DNA of 64,000 nt from Candidatus Saccharimonadota bacterium (GCA_030445265.1 JAUCSC010000001.1:124001-188000); one strand, 5' to 3'; positions 6,514 through 15,988 are shown, counted from the first letter of the stretch. Notes: a model not told the origin generated them from the sequence alone. A program made the numbers and translations.

Positions 6514-7971
6514 ATGCAGTGGTGGGTGCTGAGGCGTCGTGTGCATATATCGTGGATTATTGCCATCGCCTCCCTGTGCTTTGTGATAGGCGTGGCTAGT
6601 ACGCTTTATATCTCGCTTAACCCATCCCTTCTTCTCGCTGTCGTTGTTGTAACGGCGCTGACGCTGCCTATCGTCGTCTGGCGCCGCACGTACTACCTCT
6701 TGCCTCTGCTTGTGGTCTTTGCCGTCAGCTTCGGCTTGTGGCGCGGCACACTCTCACAGCAACAGCTTGATGAGTATGACAGCTATTATGGTCGACACGT
6801 CGTTTTAGTCGGGACCGTGCTTGATGATGTGGAAGTGAATCGTCGAGGAGAACACACGGTGAGGCTGGGCGATATTATGTTAGACATGAAAAGCATGCCT
6901 GGGCAGATATGGCTGTCATCGTCACCGCGTCAAACAATTAAGCGGAGCGACACGGTATTGGTAGCCGGTGACTTGTCTCAGGGATTTGGGAATTATGCGG
7001 GTTCAATCTATCGTGCTGACATTAGGGAAGTCTTGTCTCCAAGACCAGGTGATGTTGCCCTCGGCGTGCGTGATTGGTTTACGAGCGGAGTGCGCCGGGC
7101 GATTGATGAGCCCCAAGCGAGTCTTGGCATCGGCTACGTCGTTGGGCAGAAAAGTGCGTTACCTGATGAACTTGTTACATCCCTGCAAATTGCGGGGCTG
7201 ACGCACGTGGTGGTCGCGAGCGGGTATAATCTGACGATCCTGGTGCGATTAGCGCGTCGGTCACTCGAGAAAGTGTCTAAATATCTATCATTTTTAGCAG
7301 CCGGCTTAATGATTGTCGGGTTTATTGCTGTGACGGGCCTAAGTCCGAGTATGTCACGGGCAGGACTGGTGGCGGGGCTGAGCCTTTTAGCGTGGTACTA
7401 CGGCCGCCGCTTTCATCCCTTGGTGTTGTTGCCTTTCGCCGCCGCAATCACAGTCGCCGTTCAGCCAAGTTACGCATGGAATGATATCGGCTGGCTACTC
7501 AGCTTTGCGGCGTTTGGCGGCGTGATGTTACTGGCTCCGCTCATGCAGCGCTATTTCTTCGGAGATAAGAAACCCGGCATTGTTCGGCAGATTCTTGGTG
7601 AGACTATCGCTGCCCAAATTGCCACGGTACCGATTATTTTATTGAGCTTCGGCGTCTTTTCAAATGTTGCCGTACTGGCTAACCTGTTGGTCGTGCCGCT
7701 TGTACCAATCGCAATGTTGTTGACATTCATTGCGGGCATTGGCGGGCTGGCGGTACCGGCACTGGCTCATATATTTGGCTATCCAGCACAGATGCTCCTA
7801 TCATATATGACGTCTATCGTTCACTTTTTTGCTTCATTTGACTGGGCACAAGTTGAACTTACCTTCACTCCCTGGTTGTTGGCGGCGCTCTACGTGCTCA
7901 TTATCGGCGGGGCACTCTACTTATGGCGAGTCACTAAATATAACTTTAGAGAAAGTAATATTGTTGTATGA
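6514..7971 (+). CDS. comEC: ComEC/Rec2 DNA-uptake channel, lacking the metallo-beta-lactamase domain
   Basis: 485 aa. Two to three N-terminal helices (about 10-75) precede an OB-like soluble part (about 85-185) and the competence domain with multiple helices. The family stretch GLTHVVVASGYNLTILV is at about 228-244, followed by SRAGLVAGLSLLAWYYGR. ComEC forms the inner-membrane channel for single-stranded DNA. The protein ends right after the last helix and lacks the roughly 250-residue beta-lactamase-like domain of Bacillus ComEC. It comes just after a pseudopilin, consistent with pilus-driven DNA uptake. Confidence 0.85.
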   Translation: MQWWVLRRRVHISWIIAIASLCFVIGVASTLYISLNPSLLLAVVVVTALTLPIVVWRRTYYLLPLLVVFAVSFGLWRGTLSQQQLDEYDSYYGRHVVLVGTVLDDVEVNRRGEHTVRLGDIMLDMKSMPGQIWLSSSPRQTIKRSDTVLVAGDLSQGFGNYAGSIYRADIREVLSPRPGDVALGVRDWFTSGVRRAIDEPQASLGIGYVVGQKSALPDELVTSLQIAGLTHVVVASGYNLTILVRLARRSLEKVSKYLSFLAAGLMIVGFIAVTGLSPSMSRAGLVAGLSLLAWYYGRRFHPLVLLPFAAAITVAVQPSYAWNDIGWLLSFAAFGGVMLLAPLMQRYFFGDKKPGIVRQILGETIAAQIATVPIILLSFGVFSNVAVLANLLVVPLVPIAMLLTFIAGIGGLAVPALAHIFGYPAQMLLSYMTSIVHFFASFDWAQVELTFTPWLLAALYVLIIGGALYLWRVTKYNFRESNIVV

Positions 7972-8080
7972 CATAGTTGCTTATGATAAGGTTCTCGTCA
8001 AATCTTCTTGTTAAAAAGATGAAAGTTTTGAGCGCTTTAGTATGAGGACGACGTATCTGGAGGGCATCTCATACTTCTGG

Positions 8081-8086
8081 TATAAT
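8081..8086 (+). promoter_or_regulatory. -10 element upstream of yebC
   Basis: TATAAT preceded by TGG, 40 nt before the ATG of yebC, which has its own GTGGAG ribosome site at 8111-8116. Unlike many genes here it would have a leader. The 7972-8080 gap shows no other clear element. Confidence 0.6.
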
Positions 8087-8126
8087 AAGTAAAAGTTATA
8101 CACTAAAAAAGTGGAGATGCTGATAT

Positions 8127-8849
8127 ATGTCAGGGCATAGCAAATGGTCAACTATTAAACGTGAAAAAGGCGCCAAGGACGCGAAGCGTGGTGCTGTTTT
8201 CACGAAAATCGGTAATCAAATTGCCATTGCAGCGCGTAGCGGCATTGATCCTAATATGAACTCCTCGCTGGCGCTGGCGATAGAAAAAGCGAAGCAAGCA
8301 AATATGCCTGCGGCCAATATTCAGCGGGCAATTGACCGTGTGGCCGACAAGAACGCTGCAGTACTCGAAGAAGTCACCTATGAAGGCATCGGACCGGGTG
8401 GCGTCGGTATTATCATCGAGACGGCAACCGATAATAAGAATCGTACCTTTCCTGAAGTGCGGAGTGCTCTCACGAAGAATGGTGGACGTATTGCTGATGC
8501 CGGTAGCGTCATGTTCCAGTTCAGCCGCAAAGGTGTGATTAATGTCGAAGCTTCGGGCGAGGATGCGCTGCTCGCCGTACTAGACGCTGGAGCGGAAGAT
8601 GCAATTGAAGAAGACGGCGAACTCATTATCTATACCGATCAAAAAGAACTAGCCAAAGTTCGTCGGGCAATCATCGACGCCGGGTTGACTGTTCGGAGCG
8701 CTGAGCTGCAGTATGTTCCGAACATGCCCGTACCGATTGACGAGAAAGAAACGGCCGAAAAGGTAATCCGTGTGATGGACGCCCTCGATGATCTTGATGA
8801 CGTAGTTAACGTCCATACCAACGCTGATATCCAAGTCGAACTCAGCTAA
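8127..8849 (+). CDS. yebC: YebC/PmpR/TACO1 family regulator
   Basis: 240 aa, full family length. It opens with the hallmark MSGHSKWSTIKREKGAKDAKRG and has the conserved YEGIGPGGVGIIIETATDN block (about 89-107). Members bind DNA as transcription regulators, and some assist translation of proline stretches. It sits upstream of ruvC, as in many bacteria, although here the LTD protein gene is placed between them. Confidence 0.95.
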   Translation: MSGHSKWSTIKREKGAKDAKRGAVFTKIGNQIAIAARSGIDPNMNSSLALAIEKAKQANMPAANIQRAIDRVADKNAAVLEEVTYEGIGPGGVGIIIETATDNKNRTFPEVRSALTKNGGRIADAGSVMFQFSRKGVINVEASGEDALLAVLDAGAEDAIEEDGELIIYTDQKELAKVRRAIIDAGLTVRSAELQYVPNMPVPIDEKETAEKVIRVMDALDDLDDVVNVHTNADIQVELS

Positions 8850-8857
8850 AAAACCTA

Positions 8858-8886
8858 TTGTATTTAGGGCAACAAGGCAGTACCCT
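8858..8886 (+). promoter_or_regulatory. Candidate promoter for the LTD protein gene
   Basis: TTGTAT (8858-8863), 17 nt, TACCCT (8881-8886), then 6 nt to ATG 8893. The -10 is weak, but the spacing repeats the leaderless arrangement seen across the window. Confidence 0.45.
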
Positions 8887-8892
8887 GGAGCT

Positions 8893-10719
8893 ATGCACAG
8901 GCTGTGGGTGGGAGTGATGGTCGTGGTAGCGGCCCATGTATATGGACTTGGTATATCAAATGTCCATGCCGAAGCGGGCAATGTGGTAATCAGCCAGATA
9001 AAGCCTGCCAATATCTCCACTGCCAGACTGATAGAACTTTATAACAATAGCACCAGCCCAACTGAAATAACGGGCTGGTGCGTTTTTTATAGTAGTGCTT
9101 CTAACCTTTCGCTAGCTCAGGCCACCTGTTTCAATGGTACGTCGGTGGCTGAGCATCTTTTTCTGCCATCGTATTCATCACTTCTGGTGGCATCGGCCGA
9201 GCTAAATATCGTCTCGGACTCTGTGCTTGTGATTGGACTCGGGACGGGCACCGCTGGCCATATCTATCTGAAAGATGCTAGCGGACAAGAACGTGATCGT
9301 GTAGGGTGGGGAACGGCGGTGAATCCTGAAGGAGGTATCCCGGCAACAATCGGGACGACAAAAGTCATTGAGCGAAAGGGAGTAATAGGCAGCGCGCTCC
9401 AGGACACAAATCAGAACAGCAATGACTTCTTCCAATCTCAGCTACGGCCAATATACCAGACCGGTGCCCTCTACGAAGAATTGGATGTATGTCAAAATCT
9501 GAATGGTATACAGACAATGCCGCCTGATGGTTTTAATACCGACGGTACTAACTGCACACTCCCAGCGGTCGATGACTGCAGTAATATCGATGGTGTCCAA
9601 GTCCTTCCGCCAGCTGGCTACGGTGCAGACGAGACGGGCAAATGTTTCGTTGACCAATGTCTGAACATGAACGGCTTGCAGATAGATATACCAGCGGATT
9701 ACCGGCAACTGGAAGGCCAAGACTGCGAACAAATTGACCTCTGCGACAATATCGATGGTGCGCAACTCGTGGTACCGGAAAACTTCGGCATGGACGCATC
9801 ACAGTGCTTTTTTATAAGTGCGCCTCTCAAAGTGACTGAGCTACTCGCCAATAAGGACGGTACTGATGCAAATAATGAGTTTATTGAAATCTATAACTCA
9901 TCGGATCAGATGGTCGAACTCGATAATTATCTTTTGCAGCTCGGAACGGCATTCGACAAGTCGTATCATTTTCCCTCAGGAGCAGTCATCGGGCCCCATG
10001 GCTATTATGTGCTTTCCAATGCCGATGTCCCCTACTCACTCCTCAATACTTCTAGTCAGGTCAGGCTCGTGACGATTGATGGTCAAGAAGTGGCCCGATC
10101 CGACCCGTACGTCGATCCAAAGGAGGATGAGGCCTGGGCACTGATTGATGGACAATGGCAGTATACGAATCAGCCAACCCCAGGATTACCAAATCTTGCT
10201 TGGCTTGAAGAGACTACAGTAGGAACAGACGATACTACTGCCTTAAAACCGTGTGCAGATAATCAGTATCGTAGCCCGGAGACAAATCGCTGCCGATTAA
10301 TCGCAGTCGCCACCGTACTGGCTCCCTGTAAGGATGGCCAGTACCGCAGCGAACAAACGAACCGCTGTAGAAGTATTGCCAGTGATATCATTTCTCTTGT
10401 GCCCTGTGCCGAAGGGCAAGAACGTAATCCACTGACCAATCGTTGCCGGCAAATGCTGACTGCATCGACCGATCTTGTCCCGTGCAAGGAAGGTCAAGAG
10501 CGCAGTCCAGAAACGAATCGTTGCCGTAATATCGTCAGCATGCCTGATGTGGGATATCCGGTACTGGGTGCGCAGACCTTTGCTCAGCAGGGGAGCGGTA
10601 TGACATGGCTGTTCGTCGGTGCGGGCTCACTTGCCGCAGGATATGGCGTCTGGGAGTGGCGTGTGGAACTGGTTGGTGGAGCCAAACGGATCTGGTCGTA
10701 CCGGAAGTTTTTGAAGTAG
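8893..10719 (+). CDS. Secreted lamin-tail-domain (LTD) protein with cysteine repeats
   Basis: 608 aa. A signal peptide (about 1-27) precedes a first LTD (VVISQIKPANISTARLIELYNN, about 32-150). Next come four repeats of the form C-x-N-[IL]-[ND]-G-x-Q ending in a second Cys (about 198-305). A second LTD follows (LKVTELLANKDGTDANNEFIEIYN, about 317-430). Then come four short repeats P-C-x-[DE]-x-Q-x-R-x-x-x-T-N-R-C-R (about 453-550), and finally a transmembrane helix near 575-592 with a basic cytosolic tail. LTDs are immunoglobulin-like folds often found in surface or wall-associated bacterial proteins. A role in adhesion or cell-surface structure is inferred. Confidence 0.75.
   Translation: MHRLWVGVMVVVAAHVYGLGISNVHAEAGNVVISQIKPANISTARLIELYNNSTSPTEITGWCVFYSSASNLSLAQATCFNGTSVAEHLFLPSYSSLLVASAELNIVSDSVLVIGLGTGTAGHIYLKDASGQERDRVGWGTAVNPEGGIPATIGTTKVIERKGVIGSALQDTNQNSNDFFQSQLRPIYQTGALYEELDVCQNLNGIQTMPPDGFNTDGTNCTLPAVDDCSNIDGVQVLPPAGYGADETGKCFVDQCLNMNGLQIDIPADYRQLEGQDCEQIDLCDNIDGAQLVVPENFGMDASQCFFISAPLKVTELLANKDGTDANNEFIEIYNSSDQMVELDNYLLQLGTAFDKSYHFPSGAVIGPHGYYVLSNADVPYSLLNTSSQVRLVTIDGQEVARSDPYVDPKEDEAWALIDGQWQYTNQPTPGLPNLAWLEETTVGTDDTTALKPCADNQYRSPETNRCRLIAVATVLAPCKDGQYRSEQTNRCRSIASDIISLVPCAEGQERNPLTNRCRQMLTASTDLVPCKEGQERSPETNRCRNIVSMPDVGYPVLGAQTFAQQGSGMTWLFVGAGSLAAGYGVWEWRVELVGGAKRIWSYRKFLK
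9051..9090 (+). terminator. Terminator-like hairpin inside the LTD gene
   Basis: CACCAGCCC (9051-9059) pairs perfectly with GGGCTGGTG (9072-9080) and is followed by CGTTTTTT. It lies about 160 nt into the coding sequence in the sense direction, so it could attenuate transcription. Confidence 0.45.
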
Positions 10720-10721
10720 CC

Positions 10722-10733
10722 TATACTAAAGAC
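10722..10733 (+). promoter_or_regulatory. -10 element, leaderless, for ruvC
   Basis: TATACT (10722-10727) then 6 nt to the ATG at 10734, overlapping no other start signal. Confidence 0.6.
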
Positions 10734-11225
10734 ATGAGAATTATTGGCATCGACCCTGGTACGGGTATTATGGGCTTCGGTGTTATTGATGTGCTGAAGG
10801 ATAAGATCAAAATGGTAGATGCGGGCGTTATTACCACACCGGCACATACGCCGCACGCTGAACGCCTTGAAGATATCTTTGATAGTTTGACGGAAATTAT
10901 TGCCGCCTCGCGTCCTGACGTCATGTCAATCGAACGGCTGTTCTTTTCACGGAATATCACGACGGCAATGACCGTGGCTGAAGCACGTGGCGTCGCTCTG
11001 CTCGTCGCACGAAAGGCTGGACTTGATGCAGCTGAGTATACGCCTCAACAAATTAAGCAGACGCTGACGGGATACGGAAAAGCCGACAAGAAGCAAGTGC
11101 AGGAAATGGTGCGGATACAACTGGGTCTTAAAGATGTACCGAAGCCCGACGACTGCGCTGATGCGCTTGCGGCGGCTATTACGCATTCAATGATGATGCG
11201 TACCAGCGAGCTCGCGACCACATAA
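10734..11225 (+). CDS. ruvC: Holliday junction resolvase RuvC
   Basis: 163 aa from ATG 10734. The track extends 43 codons too far upstream into the LTD gene. It begins MRIIGIDPGTGIMGFGV with the first catalytic Asp, then SIERLFF with the Glu, and ends with KPDDCADALAAAI carrying the last acidic pair. It cuts four-way junctions as a dimer, together with RuvAB encoded 2.4 kb downstream after the PBP gene. Confidence 0.95.
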   Translation: MRIIGIDPGTGIMGFGVIDVLKDKIKMVDAGVITTPAHTPHAERLEDIFDSLTEIIAASRPDVMSIERLFFSRNITTAMTVAEARGVALLVARKAGLDAAEYTPQQIKQTLTGYGKADKKQVQEMVRIQLGLKDVPKPDDCADALAAAITHSMMMRTSELATT

Positions 11226-11254
11226 CGGCCATTGCCTCTGTTTTTATGGATATT

Positions 11255-11270
11255 TGCTATAATAGACAGG
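11255..11270 (+). promoter_or_regulatory. Extended -10 promoter, leaderless, for the PBP gene
   Basis: TGC TATAAT (TATAAT 11258-11263), 7 nt, ATG 11271. This fixes the PBP start 13 codons inside the ORF-track start. Confidence 0.7.
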
Positions 11271-13577
11271 ATGGTTCGTCAAGAAATCCACCGTAACAAA
11301 CCGAGTATACTGCGACGTCTGAAATGGTCTATCAGGAAGAAGTGGCGGTGGTTTTTGGCACTCAAATGGTGGCAAAAAGTTCTTTTGATTGGTCTGCCGA
11401 TTTTGGCCTTTTTGATTATCGTTCCCCTTATTACCTACGCCATCTTTGCCAGTGATATTTCCGACCAGGAACGCCTCATGAACCGGAACAATACGGGCAT
11501 CGTCATATATGACAAGAATGGAAAAGAACTATATACCAGCGGACGGGCCGTTCACAGTGAGCTTGTTCCGCTTGATCAGATTAGTGACACTATGGAGCAT
11601 GCCTTGGTTGCCAGTGAGGATAAAAACTTCTACAAGCATGGCGGCTTTTCGTTTACCTCTATCCTCGGGGCACTCTATGGCAACTTCGTCTCGGGCGGCA
11701 ATAACTACGGAGGATCGACCCTCACACAGCAGCTCGCTAAAAACACGCTACTGACCAGTGACCGTAATTTCCTCAGGAAATACCAGGAGCTATCGATTGC
11801 CCTGGCTATCGAACAGACCTACTCCAAAGAACAAATTCTCGATATGTATCTCAACTCTGTTTTTTATGGGGAAGGAGCCTTCGGCATTAAGGACGCCGCC
11901 GACATTTATTTCAATAAGTCCCCAGCTGATCTTGATCTCGCGGAAAGCGCCATGCTGGTTGGCGTCTTGCCGGCACCTTCAGCCTACTCGCCAATCAGCG
12001 GTGATCTTGAGCTTGCCAAAGAACGGCAAACCACCGTCCTCACGCGCATGGTGAATAATGGCTTTATCACTGAGGCAGACAAAAAAGCCGCCCTGGCTGA
12101 AGAATTGACGTACGCCGAACCGGAAACGACAACCGGCAAGGCGCCCCACTTTGTCGAAATGGTGCTTGACGAGCTCTATGACAAGTACGGAGAAGAACGG
12201 GTAACGCGCTCAGGCTTCCAGGTGACAACCACGCTCGACAGTACCTTACAGGATCAACTTTTGGCGAATATCGATAACCGCATAGCTTACATTCAAGCAA
12301 ACGGCGGTAGCAATGCGGCTGGTATTGCGATAGACCCTACATCAGGCGCTATCCTGGCACTCGCTGGTAGTGCCGATTGGGATAATGAGAAGTGGGGTAA
12401 GGTCAATATGGCAACGACGCCGAGGCAACCGGGGAGTAGTTTTAAGCCAGTCTATTATTCGGAGGCACTCGCGAAGGGCGTTATCACGCCAGCGACAATC
12501 TTCAATGATGCGCCCATCGATATCAACGGTTACTCACCACAGAATGCCAGCCGTACCTACAGTGGACGAATCACGGTACGTAACGCACTTTCGCGTTCAC
12601 TGAACATTCCAAGTGTTCTTGTCATGCAAAAACTGGGCATCGATAACGCTGTGTCAGCCGCCAAGCGTATGGGGGTTAGTACCTTGAATGATACGGATTA
12701 CGGCCTCTCGCTCGCGTTGGGATCAGCTGAGGTCCCACTGGTTGAAATGACTAATATCTATTCCGCCTTTGCCAACAAGGGAGTTCAGTATGAACCATAT
12801 ACGATCCAGAATGTGAAGGATAAATACGATGCAACATTATTCCAGGAACGGCCAAATGCGAAGCAGGTGATAACTGAGCAAGGTGCGTATCTTATCTCCA
12901 GCATCCTGTCGGATAATACCGCCCGCGCACCGATATTTGGTTCGTCATTAACCGTCTCTGGACGAACCGTTGCGGTAAAGACGGGTACAACCGACGAAGC
13001 ACGGGATGCCTGGACTATTGGCTATACGCCGCAGCTTGCGATTGGCGTCTGGGTCGGCAATAATGACAATACGACCATGCTCAATGGTGGCTCCGGCATG
13101 GCCGGACCGATTTGGCGACAGACCATGCAACAGGCGCTGCAAGGCAAAACAGTTGTCAGCTTTAGTGTGCCAAGTGGTGTTGTTCAGCGGTTTGTCTGTA
13201 TCGGGACGGAGAGTATTGCTTCGACTCAGGGGGCTAATACCTTTAGTGAGTATTTCTTATCATCCGCCCAGCCGTCAGGGCGCTGCAACACGCAGCAAGC
13301 TCCCGTTGAAGATACAAAAAAGGATGAAGAGCCGACTGATGATACGACCGATACGCAAACGGATACCGGCACGGGAACCGGAAGTGGCGCTGGTACGGGG
13401 TCGGGAAGCGGTACCGGGACAACCTCGGGTGGGACGGGCTCTGGTACGGGGACGACTACTGGTGGATCGGGCACGGGAACCGGAAGTGGCGCTGGTAATG
13501 GTTCCGGCACGGGATCGGGTAGTGGCACGCCGGCGAACCCAGGTTCGGGTGGAGCAGGCAACTCGCCTACGCCGTAG
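11271..13577 (+). CDS. Class A penicillin-binding protein (GT51 + transpeptidase)
   Basis: 768 aa. A basic cytosolic start leads to one transmembrane helix (about 35-57). The glycosyltransferase-51 domain has VASEDKNFYKHGG and GGSTLTQQLAKN. The transpeptidase domain has PGSSFKP (SxxK), SRSLN (SxN) and VKTGTT (KTG). It polymerises lipid II and crosslinks peptides in peptidoglycan. The last 85 or so residues are a Gly/Thr/Ser-rich low-complexity tail, partly encoded by a 28-bp direct repeat, probably a flexible surface segment. It sits between ruvC and ruvA with its own promoter. Confidence 0.93.
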   Translation: MVRQEIHRNKPSILRRLKWSIRKKWRWFLALKWWQKVLLIGLPILAFLIIVPLITYAIFASDISDQERLMNRNNTGIVIYDKNGKELYTSGRAVHSELVPLDQISDTMEHALVASEDKNFYKHGGFSFTSILGALYGNFVSGGNNYGGSTLTQQLAKNTLLTSDRNFLRKYQELSIALAIEQTYSKEQILDMYLNSVFYGEGAFGIKDAADIYFNKSPADLDLAESAMLVGVLPAPSAYSPISGDLELAKERQTTVLTRMVNNGFITEADKKAALAEELTYAEPETTTGKAPHFVEMVLDELYDKYGEERVTRSGFQVTTTLDSTLQDQLLANIDNRIAYIQANGGSNAAGIAIDPTSGAILALAGSADWDNEKWGKVNMATTPRQPGSSFKPVYYSEALAKGVITPATIFNDAPIDINGYSPQNASRTYSGRITVRNALSRSLNIPSVLVMQKLGIDNAVSAAKRMGVSTLNDTDYGLSLALGSAEVPLVEMTNIYSAFANKGVQYEPYTIQNVKDKYDATLFQERPNAKQVITEQGAYLISSILSDNTARAPIFGSSLTVSGRTVAVKTGTTDEARDAWTIGYTPQLAIGVWVGNNDNTTMLNGGSGMAGPIWRQTMQQALQGKTVVSFSVPSGVVQRFVCIGTESIASTQGANTFSEYFLSSAQPSGRCNTQQAPVEDTKKDEEPTDDTTDTQTDTGTGTGSGAGTGSGSGTGTTSGGTGSGTGTTTGGSGTGTGSGAGNGSGTGSGSGTPANPGSGGAGNSPTP
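13368..13497 (+). repeat. 28-bp direct repeat in the PBP low-complexity tail
   Basis: The same 28 bases, beginning GGCACGGGAACCGGAAGTGG, occur at 13368-13395 and 13470-13497. They encode Gly/Thr/Ser units and could allow slippage-driven length change of the tail. Confidence 0.85.
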
Positions 13578-13621
13578 CAAAAACTACATCTTACATCATG
13601 GTTATGACTTTCTTCAAATTG

Positions 13622-13637
13622 TGGCATAATAGACCAT
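13622..13637 (+). promoter_or_regulatory. Extended -10 promoter, leaderless, for ruvA
   Basis: TGG CATAAT (CATAAT 13625-13630), 7 nt, ATG 13638. Confidence 0.6.
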
Positions 13638-14216
13638 ATGATTGCGCATGTTTATGGGGTAGTGGCTGAAAAGTTTCAGTCGTCGGTCATCGTTGATGTT
13701 CACGATGTCGGTTATGAGGTCCAAGTTCCAGCGGCCGACTTTGAAAAAGCGATCTTAGGTGAACCTATTAAGTACTTCACCTACCATCATATCCGCGAAC
13801 AATCTCAAGAGCTTTTCGGCTTCATCTCCCTGACCGCAAAGAAATTATTTGAAATGCTCATTACCGTTCAAGGAGTTGGACCGAAGGCCGCTCTATCGAT
13901 CTTGAGCCTGGGTGAATCTGAGGTCGTACGGAGTGCCATAGCGAGCGGAGATACCGGCTACATATCAAAAGCGAGCGGTGTTGGTAAGAAAACGGCAGAA
14001 CGGGTTGTTGTGGATTTATCAGATAAAGTTGGTGTACCGACTCGATTTGCTTCCGCTACGACCAGCGAGGCTGAAATAAGTCTGCATGATGAGGCACTCG
14101 AAGCACTGATGGCGCTTGGCTACACCTTAAATGATGCCACCCAGGCCCTCGTTGACATACCGAGCACGCTTCCGACGGCCCAGCGAGTGACGCTTGCCTT
14201 AAAGGGGAACGGGTAA
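13638..14216 (+). CDS. ruvA: Holliday junction binding protein RuvA
   Basis: 192 aa, normal length. An OB-fold N-terminus ([30 protein letters not shown]) is followed by helix-hairpin-helix DNA-binding motifs ([29 protein letters not shown]) and a C-terminal domain that contacts RuvB ([16 protein letters not shown]). It is one base upstream of ruvB, so the two are co-transcribed. Confidence 0.95.
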   Translation: MIAHVYGVVAEKFQSSVIVDVHDVGYEVQVPAADFEKAILGEPIKYFTYHHIREQSQELFGFISLTAKKLFEMLITVQGVGPKAALSILSLGESEVVRSAIASGDTGYISKASGVGKKTAERVVVDLSDKVGVPTRFASATTSEAEISLHDEALEALMALGYTLNDATQALVDIPSTLPTAQRVTLALKGNG

Positions 14217-14217
14217 T

Positions 14218-15246
14218 ATGGCGATTGAACGGATTGTTGATACGTCAATTCCTGAAGAGGACTACGACGAACAACTCATTGAGGTGACATTACGGCCACA
14301 AAGCTTTGCCGATTATGTTGGCCAGGAACGGCTTAAAAAGAACCTACGCCTGGCGATTGACGCCGCAAAAAAACGGAGTGAACCGCTGGATCACATTCTG
14401 CTTTACGGACCCCCTGGTCTTGGCAAAACGACGATGGCATCAGTTATCGCTCATGAGATGGGGTCGAGCATCCGCGTTACGGCTGGGCCGGCCATAGAGC
14501 GTGCTGGTGACCTGGCTAGCATCCTCACCAATCTCACCGACGGCGATATTTTGTTTATTGATGAGATCCATCGTCTGAGTCGGACGGTCGAAGAAGTCCT
14601 GTACGCTGCGATGGAAGACTATAAGCTGGATATTATGATCGGCAAAGGTCCAGCCGCGCGCAGTGTCCGGCTTGATCTGCCAAAGTTTACGGTCATCGGT
14701 GCAACGACTCGTACTGGCGCCTTAGCTGCACCGCTTCGGGACCGTTTCGGGCACATTTATCGGCTCGATTTTTATACGCACACGGAAATTGCACAAATCA
14801 TTCTGCGCGCTGCCTCAATTCTCGGTAGCACCATTCACGAGCAAGCGGCCCAGCTCTTATCGACGCGAGCTCGTTTGACGCCGCGTATTGCCAACCGTCT
14901 CCTGAAGCGGGTGCGGGATTTTGCTGATGTCAATGGCGATGGCATTATCGATACGGTGACGACGACCAAGGCATTGGAGCTTTTGGAAGTCGATGAACTG
15001 GGGCTTGATGCCGGTGACCGCAACTTATTAACGAGTATGATCGATCACTATGGGGATAATCCGGTGGGTCTCACAACAATCGCCGCGCTGACAGGTGATG
15101 AAGCGACGACCATTGAAGATTTTTATGAGCCATACTTACTGCAAATCGGATTCATCGAGCGGACACCGCGCGGCAGACGCGTGACCGTAAAGGCCTATCA
15201 ACATATGGGAAAAACGCACAGTCAGGCAACCGAGGAATTGGTATAA
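14218..15246 (+). CDS. ruvB: Holliday junction branch-migration ATPase RuvB
   Basis: 342 aa. The AAA+ core has Walker [10 protein letters not shown] (about 63-71), Walker B FIDEIHRL, and a sensor region [10 protein letters not shown] winged-helix C-terminus reads [19 protein letters not shown]. It forms hexamers that pull DNA through RuvA-bound junctions. The -10 box of the next gene overlaps its stop codon. Confidence 0.96.
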   Translation: MAIERIVDTSIPEEDYDEQLIEVTLRPQSFADYVGQERLKKNLRLAIDAAKKRSEPLDHILLYGPPGLGKTTMASVIAHEMGSSIRVTAGPAIERAGDLASILTNLTDGDILFIDEIHRLSRTVEEVLYAAMEDYKLDIMIGKGPAARSVRLDLPKFTVIGATTRTGALAAPLRDRFGHIYRLDFYTHTEIAQIILRAASILGSTIHEQAAQLLSTRARLTPRIANRLLKRVRDFADVNGDGIIDTVTTTKALELLEVDELGLDAGDRNLLTSMIDHYGDNPVGLTTIAALTGDEATTIEDFYEPYLLQIGFIERTPRGRRVTVKAYQHMGKTHSQATEELV

Positions 15247-15253
15247 TAAAGGC
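15239..15253 (+). promoter_or_regulatory. Extended -10 promoter, leaderless, overlapping the ruvB stop
   Basis: TGG TATAAT (TATAAT 15242-15247) contains the TAA stop of ruvB. It is followed by 6 nt and ATG 15254. Confidence 0.65.
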
Positions 15254-15988
15254 ATGAAGCAAGCGCCCGATACCCGTACACCCGATTACGCTGAACCCGT
15301 TGCCTACGATACTGATGGGAGGCCACTCTACGCCCATCCTCAGAAGGCCCAAGAGCCGCAGATAGTTCATATGACTCGTCCACTCGAGCCAGCAAAACCT
15401 GAACTAAGTGAAGAGGTGCGAAGAAAGCACGATGATTCAGCGCAGCGCTATCCACATATCAATCTGAGTGAAGGTGAGTACGTACTCCGGGCCGTGAAGC
15501 GGCACCCTATCGGCTTGTTCTTTCCGATGGGGCTCGGCATCTTTATGATAGCGCTGATATTAGCGCTACTTATCAACTTTTCTGCCCTGACAGACACCTT
15601 AGGTCTCAGCGACGTCATGAACGTCAGTACGATTATCATTCCAGTGCTGCTGTTTGTTATTCTGATCGCGCTCGGCATGTATATTGTGTACTACGTCTAT
15701 ACCAGCAATGAATTCTATCTGACGAATGAAAGCGTTGTTCAGCAAATACAAACAAGTTTATTCACCCGCAGTGAGCAGACCGTAAGTCTGGCAAACATTG
15801 AAGACGCGAGCTTTGTTCAGAGCGGTATTCTTCCACAGCTCTTGGATTACGGATCTATTCGATTAAGTACGGAAGGTGATGAGACGACCTACCGGTTTAA
15901 TTATGTAGCGCGTCCCAAGGATCATATCGAGACCTTGAACAATGCCGTTGAAGCATTCAAGAATGGCCGTCCGGTCTCCGATAATTAA
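15254..15988 (+). CDS. PH-domain (bPH2/YdbS-like) membrane protein
   Basis: 244 aa. A Pro-rich cytosolic N-terminus (about 1-65) leads to two transmembrane helices (about 90-112 and 118-145), then a bacterial PH-like domain. That domain carries NEFYLTNESVVQQIQ, an EQTVSLANIEDASF block and DYGSIRLSTEGDE. The family's function is unknown; such domains are membrane-associated. It converges with a pilin gene with no bases between the two stop codons. Confidence 0.75.
   Translation: MKQAPDTRTPDYAEPVAYDTDGRPLYAHPQKAQEPQIVHMTRPLEPAKPELSEEVRRKHDDSAQRYPHINLSEGEYVLRAVKRHPIGLFFPMGLGIFMIALILALLINFSALTDTLGLSDVMNVSTIIIPVLLFVILIALGMYIVYYVYTSNEFYLTNESVVQQIQTSLFTRSEQTVSLANIEDASFVQSGILPQLLDYGSIRLSTEGDETTYRFNYVARPKDHIETLNNAVEAFKNGRPVSDN

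Noticed and set aside
13226-13627. 133-aa proline-rich minus ORF
   Set aside because: It is the antisense of the Gly/Thr-rich PBP tail repeat.
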